Positions 33,502 to 43,670 of a stretch of DNA of 64,000 nucleotides are shown here, one piece after another. The notes beneath the pieces were generated by a model that made no database searches, was not told the origin of the DNA, and worked only from the letters and a program-made list of their open reading frames with translations. Location: contig NZ_FNEA01000015.1 in the NCBI RefSeq assembly GCF_900100045.1, positions 62,001-126,000 on the forward strand. Direction: 5' to 3'. The stretch's first letter is position 1; the number at the start of each line of letters is the position of its first letter. This DNA comes from Paracoccus denitrificans. GTDB lineage: Bacteria; Pseudomonadota; Alphaproteobacteria; Rhodobacterales; Rhodobacteraceae. Position numbers and translations under genes: made by a program.

Positions 33502-34320
33502 TCATGCGCCGGCAAAGCGCGCCTCGCGCCAGGCCAGCGCCTTGCCCAGCCCCTGGTCGCGCAGCACCTTGAGAAAGCCGCGCTTGAGCTCCGTCCCCTC
33601 GCCTTCCAGCAGGATGTCGATATCCAGCGAGGCCCGCAGCGCCGCCTGCATCCCCATCAGCTCATAGCTGCGGTGCATCGCCTGCTTGGTCCGCCGCATC
33701 GCCATCGCGTCCAGCCGCGAGATCCGCCGGGCCAGCGCCGCGGCCTCGGCCAGCAGATCCTCGGCCGGCACGATACGGTTGATCAGGCCCCAGTCCAGCG
33801 CCTGGGGCGCCGAGATCGAATCCTCGCCGGTAAAGATCACGCCCTTGGCGATCTTGGGCGGCACATGCCATGGCAGCAGCATGGCGACGATGCCGGCGCC
33901 GAATTTCAGCTCCGGCTCGCCGAAAACCGCGCTTTCCACGGAAAGCGCGAGGTCGCATCCCATCATCAGCTCGAAGCCGCCGGCAAGCGCCGGGCCGTTC
34001 ACCGCCGCGATAGTCGGGACCGCCAGGTTCCAGAAGGACATGATGCCGCGGAAATCGGCCTCCAGCACCGGCTCCCATTCCCGCACGCCCTGCGGCGTCG
34101 CCTCGGCCTGGGCCTTGAGGTCGAAGCCGGATGAGAACGCCTTGCCCGCGCCGGTGACGATGACGGCGCGGATGCCGTCATCGCGCGAGATCAGCGTGCA
34201 AAGCTGGTCCAGCTCTGCCAGCATGTGCTGGTTCATGGCATTGGCGCGCTCGGGCCGGTTGAAGGTGACGACGGCGATGCCCGGCTCGGGCTGGTCATAA
34301 AGAAGCGTATCCCATTCCAT
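33502..34320 (-). CDS. Enoyl-CoA hydratase/isomerase family protein
   Basis: A 272-residue crotonase-fold protein. The oxyanion-hole segments are GKAFSSGFDLKA (about 67-78) and VNGPALAGGFELMMGCDLAL (about 110-130). One conserved acidic position appears in FGEPELKFG. It would hydrate a 2-enoyl-CoA such as acryloyl-CoA or crotonyl-CoA, complementing the adjacent AcuI. The MFS transporter gene ends 29 bases upstream. Specificity cannot be deduced by eye. Confidence 0.9.
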   Translation of the reverse strand: MEWDTLLYDQPEPGIAVVTFNRPERANAMNQHMLAELDQLCTLISRDDGIRAVIVTGAGKAFSSGFDLKAQAEATPQGVREWEPVLEADFRGIMSFWNLAVPTIAAVNGPALAGGFELMMGCDLALSVESAVFGEPELKFGAGIVAMLLPWHVPPKIAKGVIFTGEDSISAPQALDWGLINRIVPAEDLLAEAAALARRISRLDAMAMRRTKQAMHRSYELMGMQAALRASLDIDILLEGEGTELKRGFLKVLRDQGLGKALAWREARFAGA

Positions 34321-34349
34321 CGGGAACTCCGTTGCTGAGGATTGCGGTT

Positions 34350-35549
34350 TCAGCGCCGGCCATGGGCCAGGCGCTTGGCCTCGGGCAGCCGGCGCAGCCG
34401 CCACATGGCCAGCACGCCCAGCCAGGGGCCGATGGCCAGCGTGGCAAAGGCGTGGCTCCAGCCGCTGGCCGCGACGATCAGCGGCATGGCCTGGATGATG
34501 AGGAAGGTCAGCAGAAAGCCCATGCAGGTCTGAAGCGTCAGCATGGTGCCGACCAGTTCGGGCTCGGACAGTTCCGCGACGCTGGCCGAGAACTGCGCCG
34601 AATCGGCGATCACGCTGACGCCCCAGATCAGCGCGACGGCAATGACGGCGAAGGCGCCCAGCGCCGGGGTCAGGCCGATCAGCAGGGCGCAGGCGCCGCT
34701 GATCGCCATGGCCGCCATGGTGACGGTGGTGCGGCCGAAGCGGTCGGCCAGCATCCCGGCCACGACGCAGCCAATGGCACCCACCGCGATCACCGCGAAG
34801 GTGACGAGCCCCGATTTCGCGGCCAGCGGGCTTGCCGCCTGCGTCAGCGCCCATTCCAGGAACACGCCGATCCAGGCCCACATGGCGTAAAGCTCCCACA
34901 TATGGCCAAGATATCCGGCATTCGCCAGCAGCACCGGCTTGCGCAACACGGCCTGCCGGGCCTCGGACAGGCGAAAGCGGGCGGCGCGGCGCAGATGCGG
35001 GCCGAGACCCGAGAACAGGATCGCACCCGCCGCGCTGGCCGCGCAAAGGCTGGAGATGACGATCGTGGTGCGCCAGTCCAGCCCGACCACCGCGTTGAAC
35101 AGGTGCGGCAGCGACGATCCCAGCGTCAGCGCACCCACCAGCACGCCGATCATCAGCCCCATGCCCTTCTGCGTCCAGCCCGCGGCCATCTTCATGCCCA
35201 CGGGATAGACCCCGGCCAGCGTCATGCCGGTGACAAAGCGCAGCGCCACGGTCGCCGCGCCGTCGAAGCCCGTGACCAGCAAAAGCGCATTGGCCGCCGC
35301 CCCGCCTATGGCCGAGGCGGCGAACAGCCGCCGGGGATCGAAGCGGTCGGCCATGCCGGTCAGCGCGCTGAGCAGGGTCCCGGCGACAAAGCCAAGCTGC
35401 ACCGCGCCGGTCAACAGGCCCGCCTGCTGGCCCGACAGGGTACCATCGGCCACCAGCGCCGTCGCCGCAGCCGTGGCCGAGAACCACAGCGTCATGGCCG
35501 AGACCTGACAGAACAGGATCAATCCGATGGATAGCGGTTTTCCGGCCAT
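34350..35549 (-). CDS. MFS transporter
   Basis: A 399-residue integral membrane protein with about 12 hydrophobic segments in two halves separated by a basic cytoplasmic loop (LGPHLRRAARFRLSEARQAVLRK split across residues 185-207). The MFS motif between helices 2 and 3 is GMADRFDPRRLF, and a second copy in the other half reads GMLADRFGRTT. It probably moves an organic acid or other small metabolite used by this pathway. It lies between the solute-binding protein gene and the hydratase gene in one leftward operon. Direction of transport is unknown. Confidence 0.88.
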   Translation of the reverse strand: MAGKPLSIGLILFCQVSAMTLWFSATAAATALVADGTLSGQQAGLLTGAVQLGFVAGTLLSALTGMADRFDPRRLFAASAIGGAAANALLLVTGFDGAATVALRFVTGMTLAGVYPVGMKMAAGWTQKGMGLMIGVLVGALTLGSSLPHLFNAVVGLDWRTTIVISSLCAASAAGAILFSGLGPHLRRAARFRLSEARQAVLRKPVLLANAGYLGHMWELYAMWAWIGVFLEWALTQAASPLAAKSGLVTFAVIAVGAIGCVVAGMLADRFGRTTVTMAAMAISGACALLIGLTPALGAFAVIAVALIWGVSVIADSAQFSASVAELSEPELVGTMLTLQTCMGFLLTFLIIQAMPLIVAASGWSHAFATLAIGPWLGVLAMWRLRRLPEAKRLAHGRR

Positions 35550-35587
35550 GGCTGCTCTTTCCTGTCAAAGCGTGGCGGGGGGCGGGG

Positions 35588-36790
35588 TCAGAAACCCTTG
35601 CACCCGGTTTCCTCGGGAAGCAGGTTGATCTGGTCCCAGCTCATCCGTGTGACGGGTTTCCAGCCGATGGATGCGCCGTGCCGCGGCGGGTCCAGGGCGA
35701 CCGCCTCGGCGACGAAGGTGCCTTGCATCCCCTGGTGATCCTCGGCGCGGATATCGATGGGACCCACCACGGTTTCGGCGACAGTGTCTTCGAGTGCCTT
35801 GATGATCGCATCGGTCGAGATCTCGTCCGCCGCCTCCAGCACGGCCAGCACGAACTGCATCCCCGCATAGGCCTGGATGGCCTGATAGCCCGGCACGATG
35901 CCGTATTCCTCGTGATAGGCCTTGACCAGCTCCGCGATCTGCGGGCTCTCATCCTCCTGCATCCACGAGGCGGTCAGCCCGTTGGCGATCATGCCCACGC
36001 CGTTCTTGCCAAGCGCCTGCAGCATCGTGTCGGGGATGCCCGCCGGGGTCATGATCGGAAAGTCCAGCCCATAGCCGCGCGCCTGGTTGACAAAGGCGGT
36101 CAGGTCGTCGCCCACCGCCAGCGCCAGGTAGATGCCGTCGGCATCGCTGGCCTGGATCTGCGCGATGGCGCTGGACCAGTCCGCCGTGCCCACCGGGCGG
36201 CCGGCCTCTCCGGCGATCTGGATGCCGGGTATATGCGAAAACTCCGCCTTGTTGGACAGGCCATAGGCATAGTCGTGATAGACCACGAACCATTTCCGTC
36301 CGATCATGTCGGGACGCTCGGCGAACATCGCCGCGCTGGCCTTGGCGGTATTGCCGTCATGGGGCACGGTGCGGAACATGAAGCGGCTGCATTGCTCGCC
36401 GGTGATCGGCACCGCCTGGGCGTTGGTGGTGACGATGGGCACGTTCAGCCGCGGCGCCTGGGCGTTGATGCCCAGCGTGACCGCGCTGCTCGCCCCGCCC
36501 AGCAGCAGCGAGACCTTGTCCTCCAGCACCAGCTTCTGCGCCTTGCGCAACCCGTTGGCGGGATTGCCGCCGGTATCCTCGACGATCAGCCTGACCGGCT
36601 CGCCCTTGACGATGGCACCCTTCGCGGCCAGCAGAAAGCCGTTGCGCATGTCGTTGCCCAGGGGCGCCAGCACCCCGGTCGTGGGCACGAACACGCCGAT
36701 GGCAACCTCGGCCGCCGCCGGGCCTGCCGGCAACGCGGCGCAGGCCGCCAGCGCGCATGCCGCCATCCCGCTGAGACGAAACTTTCCCAT
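35588..36790 (-). CDS. Branched-chain amino acid-type ABC transporter substrate-binding protein
   Basis: A 400-residue periplasmic protein with a Sec signal of about 30 residues ending PAGPAAAE. It has the peripla_BP_6 (LivK) fold: IGVFVPTTGVLAPLGNDMRNGFLLA near the mature N-terminus and VRLIVEDTGGNPANGLRKAQKLV following. ABC proteins of this class bind amino acids, amides or aromatic and aliphatic acids. It is in the same leftward run as livHMGF at 39858-43175, but separated from them by the GntR and synthetase genes. It is the only binding protein here for that transporter. Confidence 0.9.
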   Translation of the reverse strand: MGKFRLSGMAACALAACAALPAGPAAAEVAIGVFVPTTGVLAPLGNDMRNGFLLAAKGAIVKGEPVRLIVEDTGGNPANGLRKAQKLVLEDKVSLLLGGASSAVTLGINAQAPRLNVPIVTTNAQAVPITGEQCSRFMFRTVPHDGNTAKASAAMFAERPDMIGRKWFVVYHDYAYGLSNKAEFSHIPGIQIAGEAGRPVGTADWSSAIAQIQASDADGIYLALAVGDDLTAFVNQARGYGLDFPIMTPAGIPDTMLQALGKNGVGMIANGLTASWMQEDESPQIAELVKAYHEEYGIVPGYQAIQAYAGMQFVLAVLEAADEISTDAIIKALEDTVAETVVGPIDIRAEDHQGMQGTFVAEAVALDPPRHGASIGWKPVTRMSWDQINLLPEETGCKGF

Positions 36791-36890
36791 TCTCTCCTCC
36801 ACTCCTGCGATGCGGGCATGAGCAGCCACCCGGCGCCCCCTCCCCGAGGCGCCGACGACCGGGTCCGTTCCCGCTTTGTGAACCCGTTGA

Positions 36891-37556
36891 TTATGACCCG
36901 GCGGAACGTCGCTCTTCTTCGAGACGCTCGTGCACGGCCAGAACTCCCGTTCTGATATCGGCCAGCAGCTTGCGCACCGCCTGACGCGCTCGGACGGGAT
37001 CGCCCGCGCGGATCGCCTCGCTGATCGCCTGCCAGTTGCCGGCCCAGGTCAGGCGTTCGGCCTCGTCCTGGAACAGGCGCCGCGTCAGTGGCAGCGTCTG
37101 GCGGCCCAGCGAGAACAGGATCGAGCGCGCGATCTCGTTGCCGGCCGCCTCCGAGATATACATGCTGAGTTGATAGACGATGGCGATGAACTCCTCCTCG
37201 TCACCGGCCTCGTTGGCCGCCAGCAGGCGCCGGGTGCCTTCGTCCATGATCGACGGGACCTCGGGGTCCCGCCGTTCGGCCAGTTCCTCGGCGCATATGC
37301 CCATCAGCGCCGCGCGCACGTTGAAGATGTCGCGCAGCCGCTCGGCGGTCAGCCGGGTGACGCTGGCGCCGCGGCGCGAGGCCATGGTCACCAGCCCCTC
37401 GCGCTCCAGAATCCTCAACGCTTCCCTGATCGGGCCGCGGCTGACCTCGAACCGTTCGGCCAACGCGCTTTCCTGCAACCGCTGGCCCGGTTCGAACTCG
37501 CCGTTGATGATCAGCGCCATGATCCTGGCGCTGAGCTGTTCGGGCAGGGTCTGCAT
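36891..37556 (-). CDS. GntR family transcriptional regulator, FCD (FadR-like) type
   Basis: A 221-residue regulator. The N-terminal winged helix (about 5-70) contains LQESALAERFEVSRGPIREALRILEREGLV, the GntR signature. The C-terminal all-helical FCD domain (about 80-215) binds an organic acid ligand. ATG 37556 was chosen; no other ATG lies upstream in frame. It is embedded in the Liv/acyl-CoA operon, which it probably represses. A candidate operator with a GTCGAC centre lies at 43224-43260, upstream of livH. Confidence 0.9.
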   Translation of the reverse strand: MQTLPEQLSARIMALIINGEFEPGQRLQESALAERFEVSRGPIREALRILEREGLVTMASRRGASVTRLTAERLRDIFNVRAALMGICAEELAERRDPEVPSIMDEGTRRLLAANEAGDEEEFIAIVYQLSMYISEAAGNEIARSILFSLGRQTLPLTRRLFQDEAERLTWAGNWQAISEAIRAGDPVRARQAVRKLLADIRTGVLAVHERLEEERRSAGS

Positions 37557-37651
37557 GCCATCGGCCTCGGCCGGATCGGTCCGAAATGTCCTGGCCAGAT
37601 CGACATGGGTGCCGAATGTCGGGGTTTGCGGATTGCTGGAAGCGCGATTGA

Positions 37652-39769
37652 TCAATTCAATACCCTCATGCCGTGAATGAGTCTTGCCTGAGCACGAACG
37701 GCCCGCGATGTCGATTGATATACCGATATGCCCCGTTTCAGGAACTTCCTGCGCTGGTCGCGGACGAAATCGTCCTGGTATTTGTCGCCCGAGCTGCGCA
37801 ATGCCAGCGACATGGCCGCGCCGTCGGGGCGCGCGCGGGCGATCGAATCGCAGATCCGTTCCAGCGCGACCAGCCCCGCCTCGTCGCTTTCCATGAAGTC
37901 GAGCACCCAGCCCATCTCGACGAAGACCACCAACCGGTCGATGACCGGCGAGTCCTTGAGCAGGTTGATGATCTCCTCGAAGATATAGCGGTCGCCGTCG
38001 CGCAGGCCCCAGACCGGGATGTCGATGGGGTTGGCGACGCTGGTGCCGGGAATGCCGAAGCGCCTCAGCCCTTCCTCGGTCGCCGGATCCAGCGCGGGCA
38101 CGACCAGCCCCGCGCGTGCCGCCGCGTCCGACGCGGTGACGCTGACCCCGCCGCCCGAGCCGAAGATCGCCAGCCGCTCGCCCGGGCCACGGCCATGCGC
38201 GGCCAGCGCCAGCAGCGTGTCCATCAGGTCGTCGACATTGGACACCTGGATCACCCCCGATTGCGCCAGCGCCGCGTCCCACAGCAGGCCGTCCGTCGCC
38301 ATCGCCGCCGTATGGCTGGAGGCCGCGACCTGGCCCTGCTCGGTCTGCGCTCCGCGCAGGATCACCACGGGCTTGGCCATCGCGGCGGCGGCGCGGAAGA
38401 ACAGCCCCGGATCGCGCAGCGATTCCATGTAGAAGGCGATGATCTCGGTCTCGGGGTCCTGCTCGGCCTGCAGCAGCAGATCGACCATGTCCACGTCCGA
38501 GCAGTTGCCGCAGGACAGCGCCCGTCCCAGCGGCAGGCCCCAGACCTGCGCGCGGCGCACCACGTCGCCGGCAAAGGTGCCGCTTTGGGAAAAGAAGGTG
38601 ATGCCCCCGCCCTCGGTCGGGTTGTAGCGCGCCGCCCCGACCGCCATGCGCGAGGCGGCCGAGAAGGTGCCGATGCAGTTCGGCCCGACCATGCGCATCG
38701 CCCCGTCCGCGACCTGCTCCAGCATCCGGCGCTCCAGATCGGCGCTGTCGCTGGAAAACTCGGCGAAGCCCGCCGTCAGCACCTGCGCCAGCTTGACCCC
38801 CTTGGCGCGGCATTCGGCCAGCACGTCGGGCACGCGATGGCTGGCGACGGCGACCAGCGCGCGGTCGATCCCGTCCGGCGCATCGGTGATCGTCGGATAG
38901 GCCTTGAGGCCGCAGATCTCGTCGGCGCTGGGGTGGATCGGATAGATCGGGCCGGTGAAGCCGAAATCCACGAGGTTGCGGATCATGTGATGGCCCAGCT
39001 TGTCGGCCGAGGTCGAGGCGCCGACAAAGGCGATGGCCCCGGGATTGAACAGCGCCCCCATTCCCGCCAGCTTGGCACGGCGGGCGTCGAGCGCGGCCGC
39101 GGTTTCCGCATCACCGCGCGGGGTGGTGGCGGGACGCACGCCGCCCGCGACCGCGTCGACCGCGACCGCCCGCGCGCCGCAAAGGATGATCGGGTTGATG
39201 TCGAGTTCGGCGATCTCCTCGTTCAGCAACATGCCGTCCGGTCCGCCGACCGCCATCAGGCAGCGGGTCAACGCGGCGCGTCCGGCCGCATCCCCGCCGG
39301 CGAAGGGGGCGGGAAAGGCCGCATCGACCATCGCCCGGCCTTGCGCCTCGGTCAGCGGCGCCAGCGCTGCGACGGGCTTGCCGCGCTGTTCGACCCCGCT
39401 GCCGCCGGCGCCGAACAGCACCACAGGCCCGTAATCCGGGTCGATCCGCCCGCCGATGAAGACCTCGAGCCCGGCAGGCACCATCTCTTCGACCAGCACG
39501 CCCTCGATGTGGGCCGAGGGATGCGAGGCGCGGCAGGCATCCATGATCGAGCGCCAGGCATCCCCTGCCCCGTCCGCCGCCACCGATAGGCGCACGCCGC
39601 CGGCATCGACCTTGTGGACGATGTCGGGCGAGACCACCTTCAGCGCGCAGGGGGCACCGATGCGCGAGACGATGGCATGGGCATCGTCCGGCGAGGTCGC
39701 CAGTTCCGGCAGCGTGGTCTCGATGCCGTAGCGCGCCAGCAGTTCCTTGGATTCGATTTCGGTTCTCAT
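37652..39769 (-). CDS. ADP-forming acyl-CoA synthetase (acetate-CoA ligase family), ATP-grasp domain first
   Basis: A 705-residue NDP-forming acyl-CoA synthetase. Residues about 7-215 are the ATP-grasp domain (CALKVVSPDIVHKVDAGGV, IAELDINPI). Residues 237-365 are a CoA-binding Rossmann domain (GAIAFVGASTSADKLG). From 380 onward comes the succinyl-CoA-ligase-like domain with the phosphorylatable His486 in AASSHTAAM. In many relatives the ATP-grasp part is C-terminal. The family makes acyl-CoA plus ADP from an acid, and includes the DMSP lyase DddX. With AcuI and a hydratase in the same operon it presumably feeds a short-chain acyl-CoA route. Confidence 0.9.
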   Translation of the reverse strand: MRTEIESKELLARYGIETTLPELATSPDDAHAIVSRIGAPCALKVVSPDIVHKVDAGGVRLSVAADGAGDAWRSIMDACRASHPSAHIEGVLVEEMVPAGLEVFIGGRIDPDYGPVVLFGAGGSGVEQRGKPVAALAPLTEAQGRAMVDAAFPAPFAGGDAAGRAALTRCLMAVGGPDGMLLNEEIAELDINPIILCGARAVAVDAVAGGVRPATTPRGDAETAAALDARRAKLAGMGALFNPGAIAFVGASTSADKLGHHMIRNLVDFGFTGPIYPIHPSADEICGLKAYPTITDAPDGIDRALVAVASHRVPDVLAECRAKGVKLAQVLTAGFAEFSSDSADLERRMLEQVADGAMRMVGPNCIGTFSAASRMAVGAARYNPTEGGGITFFSQSGTFAGDVVRRAQVWGLPLGRALSCGNCSDVDMVDLLLQAEQDPETEIIAFYMESLRDPGLFFRAAAAMAKPVVILRGAQTEQGQVAASSHTAAMATDGLLWDAALAQSGVIQVSNVDDLMDTLLALAAHGRGPGERLAIFGSGGGVSVTASDAAARAGLVVPALDPATEEGLRRFGIPGTSVANPIDIPVWGLRDGDRYIFEEIINLLKDSPVIDRLVVFVEMGWVLDFMESDEAGLVALERICDSIARARPDGAAMSLALRSSGDKYQDDFVRDQRRKFLKRGISVYQSTSRAVRAQARLIHGMRVLN

Positions 39770-39857
39770 CTCATTCCTGAATGTTGATCTGTGAAAGCCC
39801 CGCGCGTTCCATGGCCGCGCCCCTTTCCGCCCCGTGCAAGCCGCCGCCGACAACGGG

Positions 39858-40561
39858 TCATTCGACCGTCAGCATCCGTTCCAGCCCCTCGCGATCCGCC
39901 AGCGCCTCGTCGCGGGCGAAGCTGCGGGTGATCTGGCCGTTCTCGACGACATGGAAGGCATCCCCGACCGAAAGCGCCAGCGGGATGCTCTGCTCGACGA
40001 GGATGACGCCGATGCCGCGCTTGCGCGCCTCTTCGATGGATTGGGCGATGGCGCCGACATAGCTGGGCGACAGGCCCTCGGTCGGCTCGTCCAGCATCAT
40101 GTAGGCCGGGTTGGCCAGCATGGCGCGGGCCACGACCAGCATCTGCTGCTCGCCCCCGCTCATCGTGCCGGCCTTCTGGCCCATCCGCTCGCCCAGGCGA
40201 GGAAAGATCTCGACCGCCTCGGCGATGCTGAAGTCCCGGCCGGAGCCGGTCGGCCGGCGCGCGACTTCCAGGTTTTCCTCGACCGTCAGATTGGCAAAGA
40301 CCTTGCGATCCTCGGGCACCAGCGTCACGCCCATCTGGGCGCGGCGAAAGGTCGGGCCCGCCAGTTCCCGGCCGTTCAGCGTGATCCGCCCCTCGGTCCG
40401 GTCCACCAGCCCCATGGTCGCGCGCAGCGTCGTGGTCTTGCCCATGCCGTTCAGGCCCAGAAGGCACACCACCGAGGCGGCCGGCACCTCGAAGCTGAGC
40501 CCGTGCAGGATCTGGCTGGCACCGTAGAAGGCCGAGAGGTTCTCGTAACGAAGCACCGCGT

Positions 40562-40565
<4 letters not shown>
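39858..40565 (-). CDS. livF: Branched-chain amino acid-type ABC transporter ATP-binding protein
   Basis: A 235-residue ATPase of LivF type. Walker A is LLGLNGMGKTTT (about 36-47), the signature motif is MSGGEQQML, Walker B is MMLDEPTEGL, and the switch His is replaced in the LivF manner (VILVEQS). It energises uptake with LivG, LivH and LivM. Its start overlaps the end of livG by ATGA. Confidence 0.94.
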
Positions 40566-41310
<745 letters not shown>

Positions 41311-41314
<4 letters not shown>

Positions 41315-42312
41315 TGCGCGGCCCTCCGCCCCGGCTTGCGTGCCGACAGGCGCGTCGCGATCCGGGCCGCGCCGCCGAACAGCCCGCCCGGCGCGACGAT
41401 GACGATCAGCACGAAAAGCGCACCGAAATAGATCAGCCATGCATCGGTGAAGCTGCTGACGTAATGCTCGGCCAGGGTAAAGACCACCGCGCCGATGACC
41501 GGGCCAAAGATCGTGCCGACGCCGCCCAGGACGACATACATCAGCACCTTGCCCGATTCGAGCCAATGCAGCAGGTCGGGCGAGGTCGCGCCGTTGAACA
41601 GCACGAACAACAGCCCGGCGAGGGACGCGAGCGAGGCCGAGATCATATAGGAGATCAGCTTGAGCAGGGTGACGTTCATGCCGATGAACCGCGCCCGCTC
41701 GCTGTTCTCGCGGATGGCCAGCCACGCCCGCCCCAGCGGCGCATGCCGGATATGCAGCGCCCCGGCCAGCGCCAGCAGCAACGCGCCCAGCAGGATCGCA
41801 TACCAGGTCGCCGGGCTGACGATCTGCGCACCGAAGAAGGTGGCCATGGGGATGCCCTGCAAGCCGTCCTCGCCGCCGGTGATGTCGGAAAAGACAAAAA
41901 CGAGCGCGAACATGATCTGGCTCAGCGCCAGGGTCAGGATCGCAAAGGTCTTGCCGACCTGGCGCACCAGGATCGCGCCGACAGCCCCAGAAACCAGCAG
42001 CGTCGCCGCCAGCGTCAGCAGGATCAGCACGGCGATGTCCGAACTGACGCTTTTCGACAGCAGGCCCGCGACATAGGCGCCGAACCCGTACCAGGCGGCA
42101 TGTCCAAAGGACAAAAGCCCGGTATTGCCGGTCAGCATGTCGAGGCTGAGCGCCAGGATCGCCGCGATCAGCGCATGGGACGCCAGCATCAGCAGGAAGG
42201 GCTGGCCCGCGCTCGCAAAGGGCAGGCAAAGCCCCGTGGCCGCGATGACGGCCAGCCCGACCAGGCCGCCCCGGCTGCGGACGCGCCGCTCCGATAGGGT
42301 TGTTGCGATCAT
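41311..42312 (-). CDS. livM: Branched-chain amino acid-type ABC transporter permease
   Basis: A 333-residue inner-membrane permease with about 9-10 hydrophobic segments. The LivM coupling-loop region reads GRAWLAIRENSERARFIGMNV, and the GNTGLLSFGHAAWYGFGAY segment near residue 65 is typical. It forms the channel with LivH. Start overlaps livH by ATGA, so the four liv genes are one coupled unit. Confidence 0.93.
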
Positions 42313-43175
42313 TCGGTCCTCCCCTCGCCGAAAAATCCGCGCGGCCAGTTGATGAGCATCGCCATGACCACGATGAACAGCAGCATCAGCGCCAGCTGGC
42401 CGCCGAAATAGCCCTCGCCAAAGACCAGGATCAGGCCGACCGCATAGGCCGCGACCACCGCGCCCCTCAGGCTGCCGAGACCGCCCAGGATGACCGTCAT
42501 GAAGGCCAGGATCAGGATCTTGTCGCCGACCACCGCATGGGCGGTGAAGATCGGTGCCGCCGCGACCCCCGACGCCGCGGCCAGGGCGGCGCTGACGCCC
42601 ACGACCGAATGCATCAGCCGTTCGCGGTCGATGCCGATGCAGGCGCCCATCTCTGGGTCGTCGTTGGCCGCGCGCACGCGCAAGCCCCATTTCGAGTTCT
42701 TCAGGAACAGGATCAGTGCGATCGTCAGCGCAATGGCCAGCACCGAGACGAAGACGCGATAGGTCGGCAGGCTGATGCCCCCCAGCGAGATCACGCCGCC
42801 CAGCACCTGCGGAACCGGCATGATCTGCACGTTGCGGCCGCCGAGTTCGTAAAGAATGCCGGTGATGAGCAGCGCCAGGCCAAAGGTCAGAAGCAGGCTG
42901 TCCACCATCGGGCGGTCGCGGATCCGCGCAAGGATCGCCCAGTCGATCAGCACGCCGATCAGTCCCACCGCCACCGGCGCGACGACCAGCGCCACGCCGA
43001 AGGGAACGCCCGAGGCGACCAGCCAGACGCCCGCCATGGCCCCGGCGCTGAACAAGGCGCCATGGGCGAAATTCACGATCCGGCCAACGCCGTAGATCAG
43101 GGTCAGCCCAAGGCTGAACAAGAGCAGTACCGAGCCCAGAACGATGCCGTTCAGGACCAGCGATAGTGCAAGCAT
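42309..43175 (-). CDS. livH: Branched-chain amino acid-type ABC transporter permease
   Basis: A 288-residue inner-membrane permease with 8 or so hydrophobic segments. The opening MLALSLVLNGIVLGSVLLLF and VGRIVNFAHGALFSAGAMAG are LivH hallmarks; the coupling loop is WGLRVRAANDDPEMGACIG. It is the first gene of the operon, preceded by a GGAGGGAGGAG ribosome site and by an AT-rich inverted repeat at 43224-43260. Confidence 0.93.
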   Translation of the reverse strand: MLALSLVLNGIVLGSVLLLFSLGLTLIYGVGRIVNFAHGALFSAGAMAGVWLVASGVPFGVALVVAPVAVGLIGVLIDWAILARIRDRPMVDSLLLTFGLALLITGILYELGGRNVQIMPVPQVLGGVISLGGISLPTYRVFVSVLAIALTIALILFLKNSKWGLRVRAANDDPEMGACIGIDRERLMHSVVGVSAALAAASGVAAAPIFTAHAVVGDKILILAFMTVILGGLGSLRGAVVAAYAVGLILVFGEGYFGGQLALMLLFIVVMAMLINWPRGFFGEGRTE

Positions 43176-43223
43176 TTCCGGCTCCTCCCTCCGAATGCTT
43201 CGCTGAATCGGAGAGTGCGGCTG

Positions 43224-43260
43224 TATTGTCTTAATGTCAACAATTTTATAGTCGACAATA
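43224..43260. promoter_or_regulatory. Inverted-repeat operator/promoter region of the liv operon
   Basis: TATTGTC (43224-43230) and GACAATA (43254-43260) form a perfect inverted repeat. Inside it, TGTCAAC and GTCGACA (6 of 7 matching) form a second, nested one. A GTCGAC-centred element with TATAGTCGACAATA is close to operators of FCD-type GntR regulators. On the minus strand TATAAAAT inside the repeat could be a -10 box. It ends about 48 bases before livH. Confidence 0.55.
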
Positions 43261-43469
43261 ATTGCACCCCGCATGTAGAGCCCACCGGCACAGGCCGGCA
43301 GGGGGCCTGCACCGGGTGATCTGGTGTCCGCTGCGACCTCAATCCCGACGCAATCCCGGATGTGGCTGGGGATAATCGGCGGTGGGCGCGCTGCTGTCGG
43401 TGGCGGTCAGCTCGCTTGTCGGCGATCCGCGTAGACGGCTCGGTCTACCCAGGCGGGCGGCATGATCCC

Positions 43470-43655
43470 TTATACGCTGGGCGTGCGGATCTTTCCCGCC
43501 GCAGCCTCGCTGTCTACGCCATGGCAGGATCCAAGCGCGATGGCGTTTTCGCGCCCCTCGATCCATTCACATCGTGCAAGGTCCGGCACCCGCATCCTGT
43601 CGGGCTTGGGAATGCCGGCAAGGGGAACGGTTGGTTCTTGTCGTTGCGCCGCCAC
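43470..43655 (-). pseudogene. IS21-family IstB-like ATPase fragment
   Basis: The frame reads TVPLAGIPKPDRMRVPDLA, then RCEWIEGRENAIALG, which matches the region just before the Walker A loop of IstB helper proteins. Sequence similarity ends where GxSGTGKTH should follow; instead it runs SCHGVDSEAA and stops. Only about 45 residues of the roughly 250-residue protein remain and no istA or terminal repeats were recognised. Confidence 0.55.
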
Positions 43656-43670
43656 TGCGGCGCAACGTCA

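Larger units (their letters stand above)
43176..43670. other. Gap of 495 bases between the liv and HupE genes
   Basis: The left 100 bases hold the livH promoter and operator. The rest carries no intact gene; it includes an IS21 istB relic (43470-43655) and otherwise unrecognised GC-rich sequence. The junctions of two operons around mobile-element debris suggest the blocks were joined by insertion and deletion. Confidence 0.6.
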
